From: JBBITW01 sp037440525
GTDB lineage: Bacteria; Desulfobacterota; BSN033; UBA1163
DNA length: 9,770 bases
Assembly (NCBI GenBank): GCA_037440525.1
Contig: JBBITW010000138.1
Location: 1 to 9,770 of the forward strand
Reading direction: 5' to 3'
Each line of letters begins with the position of its first letter. The first letter of the stretch is position 1. Below, in pieces: positions 5,367 through 9,770 of this stretch. The notes below the pieces were generated by a model. It was not told the origin of the DNA. It did not search any database and saw nothing but the letters and a program-made list of their open reading frames with translations. The translations under genes were made by a program, and so were the position numbers.

Positions 5367-6314
5367 TCAGACGTGATTTCTGAGTTGGAGTTCCAATGGG
5401 TGGGGATTGAGATATACCTGTTGTTTCAGATAGGGCTGGTTGTATTTCCGGACATAGTGTTGTAGAAGGGTGATGGGAACAATTAATGGAATAAATTCCT
5501 GCCGGTAGTTTTCAATCACCTCTAATAATTCCTGCTTTTCATCTGTCGATAGCTGCTCTTTAAAATAACCCATCATGTGCATCAGGACGTTGGCATTTTT
5601 CTTGGGCGTCGTTTTCAGTTCGAGGGCTTCCATGAGATGGGTTTGATATTCCTGAACAAGTTCTTTGATTGGAAGAGCCTTTGCTTTTGCTACGAGTTTT
5701 CCCATGATCTGGTAATGCTTGGGACTGTGGGAAAGGATCAGGAATTTATGTTTTGTGTGGAAATCCCCAACAATACCTCGTCCCTCCTTCTTGTCCAAAG
5801 CCTCCCGCCATCTTTTCAGAGTAAAGATTCGCTCGATGAAATTATCCCTGAGCTTCGGATCATGGAGACGTCCATCCTCCTCTACTGGCAGGAGAGGAAA
5901 ATGTTCTATGAATATTTTCGCAAAGATGCCGACTCCCTTTTTCACGGGCATCCCTTTCTCATTATAGACTCTGACCCGCTCCATGCCACTGCTTGGAGAG
6001 TCACTCTTAAAAATAAAACCGCAAAGATCCTCTTTCTCAAGCTCTATCACTCGCCTTTTAGCCCAACGGACCATACGTTCCGTCATATCCTGCTTTGTCC
6101 TTGAGGTGACCAAGCGGGGAGACTCCGGATCCCCCTCCAGATGCATGGATTCCCTTGGAACAGGAAGACCACATTCCACCTCAGGGCAGACAGGTACATA
6201 TTCCACGTATTGTCCTAATGTTTCCGTAAGAAACCGGTCCAGTTTATGACCTCCATCATATCGGACATTTTCTCCTAACAAACAGGCACTAATGCCGAGT
6301 TTGATCTTTTCCAT
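5367..6314 (-). CDS. DUF523-DUF1722 protein (TudS-like desulfidase domain + YbgA domain)
   Basis: Cytosolic protein of 315 residues in the usual two-domain order. Residues 1-140 are DUF523: KLGISACLLGENVRYDGGHK (Cys11), PVCPEVECGLPVPRE (Cys43, Cys48), and DLCGFIFKSDSPSSG (Cys98). Characterised DUF523 members (TudS) hold a [4Fe-4S] cluster on three cysteines and remove sulfur from thiouracil or thiouridine nucleotides, so the same chemistry is plausible here. Residues 185-300 are DUF1722 (YbgA), with the signature DFHTKHKFLILSHSPKHY. The role of DUF1722 is not established to my knowledge. The open frame extends to a TTG at 6425, but family alignment starts at the ATG at 6314 (MEKIKLGISAC), preceded by a weak AAGAAAAG. 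The 3' end meets the transposase relic 22 bp away. Confidence 0.92.
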   Translation of the reverse strand: MEKIKLGISACLLGENVRYDGGHKLDRFLTETLGQYVEYVPVCPEVECGLPVPRESMHLEGDPESPRLVTSRTKQDMTERMVRWAKRRVIELEKEDLCGFIFKSDSPSSGMERVRVYNEKGMPVKKGVGIFAKIFIEHFPLLPVEEDGRLHDPKLRDNFIERIFTLKRWREALDKKEGRGIVGDFHTKHKFLILSHSPKHYQIMGKLVAKAKALPIKELVQEYQTHLMEALELKTTPKKNANVLMHMMGYFKEQLSTDEKQELLEVIENYRQEFIPLIVPITLLQHYVRKYNQPYLKQQVYLNPHPLELQLRNHV

Positions 6315-6781
6315 AGCTTTTCTTGTTCTTAATCTATCCCCTTCTACCTCAACGAGGCTTTTCTTCTTCTCTCTGTCAACAGCCTGGCTCACCAGGATGA
6401 CCACAGCATGATTGAAAGTGCACAATTTTAATCCAATTATTTCTTAAAAGAAACCATATCTTTTTTGGCCATGGTATCGGACTCCTGAGATTTGTGAAGA
6501 ATGATCGGGAACTTGGCTTATTCATATTCTTTATTTTAATCTTTTTCATCCAAGTTGTCCAAGAAATTGTCTGCCTTGAATGATTACTTTTAAAAGATTA
6601 TAAGATGTTTATAAAGGTTGAGAATGGCCCTGGAAAAGGAACCATCTCTCCTGAAGAGATCGAAGGTGTTCTACCAAAATAAGTCCTTTACAATCGCCTC
6701 CCATGGTTGCCTCAAAGTCTGAAAAAGGCAATTTATCTAACCCCTTGATCTTTAGTCTGATTTCTCCAAATTTATTGAAAT
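6315..6781. other. Gene-poor stretch
   Basis: No supported gene. A 25-codon plus frame (6605-6682: MFIKVENGPGKG, then TISPEEIEGVLPK) has protein-like composition but no ribosome site, and I cannot place it in a family; it may be a gene relic. A spaced inverted repeat AACTTGG/CCAAGTT (6510-6516, 6550-6556) is too short to interpret. Confidence 0.5.
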
Positions 6782-6809
6782 TAATAGATTAATTGAATTT
6801 AATCTATTA
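6782..6809. repeat. 11-bp inverted repeat (possible terminator or operator)
   Basis: TAATAGATTAA (6782-6792), loop TTGAAT, TTAATCTATTA (6799-6809) form perfect arms. It lies about 30 bp past the stop of a minus-strand small ORF. The stem is A/T-dominated, so as a terminator it would be weak; a regulator site is the alternative. Confidence 0.6.
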
Positions 6810-6837
6810 TAAATTATTATACATATTTCAGTGTATT

Positions 6838-7005
6838 TTAGCACAATTTTAGCAAAAAATTATAGTCTATCTTCATCTCGCTCTTCGGGAGATAATTTAT
6901 GATAGGGATAGATGAATTCTGTAAAAGACGTGACAAAAAATTCTGATTTTTATAGGCAATATCAAGAATTTCTTCCAGTTTTTCATCTGAATATTCTTCT
7001 ACCAT
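6838..7005 (-). CDS. Possible small protein, 55 aa, unknown
   Basis: ATG at 7005 preceded by AGAGGT at 7-8 nt, followed by 55 open codons (MVEEYSDEKLEEILDIAYKN, then QNFLSRLLQNSSIPIIN, then more AT-rich codons to LLKLC). The first 30 residues look like a genuine charged helical protein; the rest is less convincing and may be out-of-frame read-through of a decayed gene. It lies on the same strand as, and 127 bp downstream of, the PIN-associated small protein. It could be a third member of that operon or a relic. No family recognised. Confidence 0.4.
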   Translation of the reverse strand: MVEEYSDEKLEEILDIAYKNQNFLSRLLQNSSIPIINYLPKSEMKIDYNFLLKLC

Positions 7006-7132
7006 TATATTACCTCTATATCACCTCAAAATTTTTCAGCGAGGAATTTTCGGTTATGTTGTGGGGATATTTGATACCCGGCAAAACATGGTTTGAGGGG
7101 GTTGTCGAAGTTAAGATGTCATATACGCTATA

Positions 7133-7312
7133 TTATACGCAGTTCACAGCATCTTTTGCTTGCATTTTGATGTATTCCCAAAAATTTATTCCTTTCTCTT
7201 TTGCTTCCTCAGCAAGCAATTTTCTTGCTATGTGAACTTGCTCCAATGCGAAGTCATTCTGGAACTCTTTTCCAACCTCCCTTTTTATTTCCTCTATTCT
7301 TTCCTTCTTCAT
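7133..7312 (-). CDS. 59-aa putative antitoxin partner of a PIN toxin
   Basis: Short ORF of 59 residues starting MKKERIEEIKREVGKEFQND and ending QAKDAVNCV. It is charged, lysine/glutamate-rich and predicted mostly helical, with a hydrophobic pattern (ALEQVHIARKLLAEEAKEKG, then INFWEYIKMQA) suited to wrapping a toxin. It starts 11 bp after the stop of the PIN gene; AGGGGAT, which overlaps that stop, is its ribosome site, so the two are surely cotranscribed. I cannot assign it to a named antitoxin family, and no obvious DNA-binding fold is seen. The antitoxin role is inferred from position, size and composition. Confidence 0.72.
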   Translation of the reverse strand: MKKERIEEIKREVGKEFQNDFALEQVHIARKLLAEEAKEKGINFWEYIKMQAKDAVNCV

Positions 7313-7323
7313 ATTTTCATCCC

Positions 7324-7770
7324 CTACAATAATTCTCCTGGCGCGATTATTTCTACTTGTTTTAGATTTCTTAAAGTATTTACCATTCTTACAATATCTT
7401 TCGTCCTCTTCCTGACAATATGACGAAAGTTCCAGCTCAAAAGATAATCCATCTCCTTAAGGACTGCAATTGCAATGTGGTAGGCATCTTCTGGATAAGA
7501 TTCAGGAATTGCCCCATATTTTACGTATTCCTTTGCCAGTTCTTCTACAGACTCGCTTATTTCAAGAACTGAAAATCCTTTGATTAACTGTTTCATTTTG
7601 CTTCTTAAAGTTTGGTCAGGTGTCTTTTCTATTTCTGCGACAGTAAGTTCAGATATATAAATATTATAGATTACGATTTTTGAGAAAAACTCTTCAGTCA
7701 GAGCTTTTCTTTCTGAATTTTTATCATCAAAAAGGGCAGACATTACCGATGTGTCCAGATATATTTTCAT
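7324..7770 (-). CDS. PIN-domain toxin (VapC-type)
   Basis: PIN nuclease of 148 residues, likely an RNase toxin. Landmarks are MKIYLDTSVMSALFDD (Asp6), the ISELTVAEIEKTPD segment (Glu46), YPEDAYHIAIAV (Asp95), and YLLSWNFRHIVR with the Trp-Asn pair after the fourth strand, ending in EIIAPGEL. This SWNFxHIV subgroup of PIN proteins is widespread in prokaryotes and usually encoded with a small partner. A strong GAGGAG ribosome site lies 5 nt before the ATG. The frame is complete and all acidic positions are kept, so activity is plausible. As with the other PIN gene in this window, the toxin is first in its operon. Confidence 0.9.
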   Translation of the reverse strand: MKIYLDTSVMSALFDDKNSERKALTEEFFSKIVIYNIYISELTVAEIEKTPDQTLRSKMKQLIKGFSVLEISESVEELAKEYVKYGAIPESYPEDAYHIAIAVLKEMDYLLSWNFRHIVRKRTKDIVRMVNTLRNLKQVEIIAPGELL

Positions 7771-7800
7771 TATCTCCTCTCAGTAGATACCGTATAACTC

Positions 7801-7823
7801 GTTCAAATCCTAATAGTTCAAAT
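7801..7823. repeat. Direct repeat GTTCAAAT x2 upstream of the PIN operon
   Basis: GTTCAAAT at 7801-7808 and 7816-7823, period 15 bp, lies 31-53 bp upstream of the PIN start, in the expected promoter region. It could be a regulator binding site. The -35/-10 boxes here are poor (TTGAAC and TTATAC with an 18-bp gap). Confidence 0.4.
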
Positions 7824-8429
7824 ATATCCAGTTTTACAGTTTTTCCCAAGAAATTTCTAATAATATGTTAGCCAATTTTTTATTTAATTACAATAATTAT
7901 TTGCAGGCGTTTCGTAATTGACGGGGTAGTAGGAGTTAAATTAGAGGCAAAATGCAGTAAATTAGAGGGAACTGATGGATAGGGATTGGGGAGAGAGGCC
8001 AGAAGGACTTTAACAATTGCTTTTTGAGGCATGTGGGATATTAAGTTCGGTAAAACGATAAGACGAGTATAATCACCCTTTCTAAATGGCCCGAAGGGCA
8101 GAGTTCCACGGGTTTGCCAGTTGGGTTTTCTTTAATTCAGCTCCAGTGAGATAGATAAAAAGTTCTTAATCTCTCTTAAATTTAACCTCTCTTAAAAGTT
8201 TTTATACTTCATCCCTGATTTCTACCTTCCAGTTCCTTTTTAGACTATATAAATTCTTATGGGCATAGATTCTCCATCACGGGCCATTTTTCAGTGGGAG
8301 ATTGAATTTTGGCATTTCCTTCTGTTCGGTCTAAAAACTTATTTGAGATTTTTTTCAATTAACACATGTTTCTTTTGGTATTTTAAAAATATGTTTTATC
8401 GCAGTCCGTAAGGCGGCACTAACGATAAA
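7824..8429. other. Long stretch with no recognisable gene
   Basis: About 600 bp with stops in all frames and no convincing ribosome site plus ORF. Noted inside it are the sequence AAATTAGAGG twice about 25 bp apart (near 7938 and 7963), a small hairpin GCCC-GAA-GGGC (8089-8099), and two CTCTCTTAAA-like runs near 8171 and 8187. It may be decayed coding or mobile DNA, but I see no family match. Confidence 0.5.
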
Positions 8430-9480
8430 TTATTTTTCACCCTTCAATTTTTTCACCCAGTTTTCTACCTCACGTCCAGCAACATCTTTTGATCCGATCC
8501 CGAAGGCTATTGCCAAAGCAATAGCAATGGAACCTAAAAGCAAACCGAAAGCCAATGTCACAATCTCGTTCGCAATCCCCAGATTCTGAAGGGCTATGGT
8601 TAAGGCAAAGACCACAATGGCCGCCTCGGCAAGATTGGCTAAAAAGGGTCTTTCTCTTGTGGCACCCTGGGTTAATCGTTTGACCCAGTCACTGATCAAA
8701 ATACCTGCCCCAAGGATGATAACGGGCAAAATAACCTTGAAAGCAAAGACAATAAAATCTTGAATCAAATTGGAAAGCATTGTGAAATTGAGAACCTCAG
8801 CAGCTTCCATAATGGCAAAGAAGATAATGTAGACGAAAGCAACAAGCCCCACTATTTGAGAAGGACTTCTGCTCACCACTTTTTTCAGTCCCATCCTTTC
8901 TAAGAGCCTGTCAAAACCAAAGCCTATAAGGATTTGCGCAAGTAAAGTTTGAAGGATTTTCCCTATAATTAATGGCAAGAATGATAATAATCGAGGCCGC
9001 GAATATGTAAGGAAGTTTATTTAGCACAATTGCCAGCATATCTCTTCCAGGATGGAGATGGCAGGAATATTTAGAGCATCAAGCCCTGCAATCAACACAG
9101 GGATCAATATCAAAATATAGACGATTGTCCCCACAATGCCGGAAACCTTTAGCTTCCCCAAAGCCTTATCAATGCCGATCCGCTCGGCCCCTCAATCGAT
9201 AGCAAATCCTATCAAGAGATTAACGAGAATATCTCTTACAATCTTTGCAACAAAAAAACCGATGAGCATGATGATGGTAGCAGCTAATAAATTTGGGAGA
9301 AACCCAGTAAATTTGACCCACATTTCACTCAGAGGTTTCGTCACCGAAGTAAGCTCTAAAGCCTCTAAAAAAGGAGGAAGGGCAAAGAGTAATACAAGAT
9401 AGAAGCTGATACTTGCAATAATCTCACTGGGTTTCCCTTTAAAATATTTGGATAGCCTTTCATCAAATTTTAAAAGCGTA
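8430..9480 (-). pseudogene. Decayed conserved-TM-helix (mechanosensitive-channel-like) gene
   Basis: Membrane protein built from repeats of the conserved TM helix found in MscS-like/CmpX-type proteins. Intact text at 9479-9195 (FLPNLLAATIIMLIGFFVAK, then VNLLIGFAID), 9191-9046 (GAERIGIDKALGKLKVSGIV) and 8978-8430 (LLAQILIGFGFDRLLERMGL to the family-typical FGIGSKDVAGREVENWVKKL) belongs to one protein. It is broken by a TGA at 9194-9192, a frameshift near 9045 (continuing as DMLAIVLNKLPYIFAASI), and a return shift near 8970. The internal repeat shows Arg at the place of the TGA (FDR versus ID*), consistent with CGA to TGA. The N-terminus is also lost: the frame meets a stop just past 9480, where the mosaic repeat begins. 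The 182-residue 3' open frame (TTG 8978) could only yield a partial protein. Confidence 0.85.
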
Positions 9481-9491
9481 AGTTATATTCC

Positions 9492-9516
9492 TTCTGACTG
9501 AAAAATTCAGTCAGAA
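9492..9516. repeat. Palindrome copy 4 (extended, 11-bp arms)
   Basis: TTCTGACTGAA-AAA-TTCAGTCAGAA; the core arms are identical to copies 1, 3 and 5, with outer bases that extend the perfect pairing to 11 bp. Confidence 0.88.
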
Positions 9517-9655
9517 TAAAAGGTTATAATTAGAAATTGAAATATCTTTTCTATATTTCTCTCCATACCTCTAAAATGAGATAGTGGGACGTTATTTGCT
9601 TTACTGCTTTTCTTCCTTTTCTTTCTTGACGCGTAAGGCTCTTTTTATAAGATAT

Positions 9656-9676
9656 TTGACTGAAAAATTCAGTCAA
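9656..9676. repeat. Palindrome copy 5 (TTGACTGAA-N3-TTCAGTCAA)
   Basis: Identical to copy 1 over 21 bp. On the minus strand TTGACT (9676-9671) with TATCTT (9654-9649) at 16 bp is a weak promoter candidate pointing at the pseudogene. Confidence 0.9.
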
Positions 9677-9770
9677 TTGTTTTTATTTGAACTTTCAGAT
9701 CTAATCACTTAATGACTCAGAGGATTCAGTAATTGCAGAGGCAAATTTTTCAGGGATGATGGTGGAATTT

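Larger units (their letters stand above)
9480..9770. repeat. Mosaic repeat, right copy (two palindromes, runs off the window)
   Basis: Bases 9480-9513 equal 3474-3507, and 9657-9769 match 3489-3601. Between them are 143 bp (9514-9656) absent from the left copy. The left boundary coincides with the point where the membrane-protein pseudogene loses its N-terminus. The right end is cut by the window, so the full length is unknown. The 143-bp insert has no clear gene; its minus strand has an 18-codon ATG frame not worth calling. Confidence 0.83.

Noticed and set aside
5577..6249. Several long plus-strand open frames opposite the DUF523-DUF1722 gene
   Set aside because: They are antisense to a well-recognised conserved protein and have no family features or ribosome sites.
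6315..6425. N-terminal extension of the DUF523 protein from TTG 6425
   Set aside because: DUF523 homology begins at the ATG at 6314; the extension has no ribosome site and no conserved text.
6912..7423. Plus-strand hydrophobic frames (Phe/Leu-rich)
   Set aside because: They lie antisense to the PIN pair and the small ORF; their Phe/Leu richness is the usual shadow of Lys/Glu-rich genes.
9192..9194. In-frame TGA as selenocysteine codon
   Set aside because: The internal repeat of the same protein has Arg at this place, the frame is broken twice more, and channel-like TM-helix proteins are not known selenoproteins.

Overview
The window is AT-rich bacterial DNA. It carries one compact selenium/sulfur-handling operon, one housekeeping-type iron-sulfur protein gene, and a long accessory stretch of toxin-antitoxin pairs, a small autoregulated DNA-binding protein, palindromic repeats and transposase or gene debris. 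The gene repertoire would fit an anaerobic Gram-negative bacterium, perhaps of the Desulfobacterota/Deltaproteobacteria type. That is an inference from gene content; nothing here fixes taxonomy.

Left end (1-2141, + strand): yedF (TusA-like plus DsrE-like domains), a class V aminotransferase/cysteine desulfurase, and a 75-residue DUF3343 (putative Se/S carrier) protein. All three carry plausible sulfur- or selenium-relaying cysteines, and this trio is known from selenium-utilising genomes. A hypothetical gene (2153-2623, - strand) faces it with its own good promoter.

Middle (2624-5344): a winged-helix regulator whose -35/-10 promoter is covered by a 21-bp palindrome (arms TTGACTGA/TTCAGTCA). 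Further copies of the palindrome lie at 3016, 3488, 9494 and 9656. Next comes a toxin-first PIN/UPF0175-like pair with a strong promoter that predicts an almost leaderless toxin mRNA. A 153-bp REP/BIME-like element (4524-4676) follows, and then the remains of an IS110-type transposase fused to what looks like the C-terminal tail of a REP-associated (Y1) transposase.

Right half (5367-9770): a DUF523-DUF1722 (TudS-like/YbgA) gene, a second toxin-first PIN pair whose 59-residue partner is easy to miss, a possible 55-codon ORF, a long gene-poor stretch, and a decayed conserved-TM-helix (mechanosensitive-channel-like) gene with one nonsense codon and two frameshifts. The reading frame of this decayed gene is cut off exactly where a repeat begins that is shared with 3474-3601.

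The most unusual signal is the palindrome family. One copy is the apparent operator of the wHTH gene. The others sit at the seams of a mosaic repeat: the left copy (3474-3601) looks like the right copy (9480-9769) with 162 bp, including one palindrome, removed. The palindromes may therefore be both regulator binding sites and recombination or insertion points.
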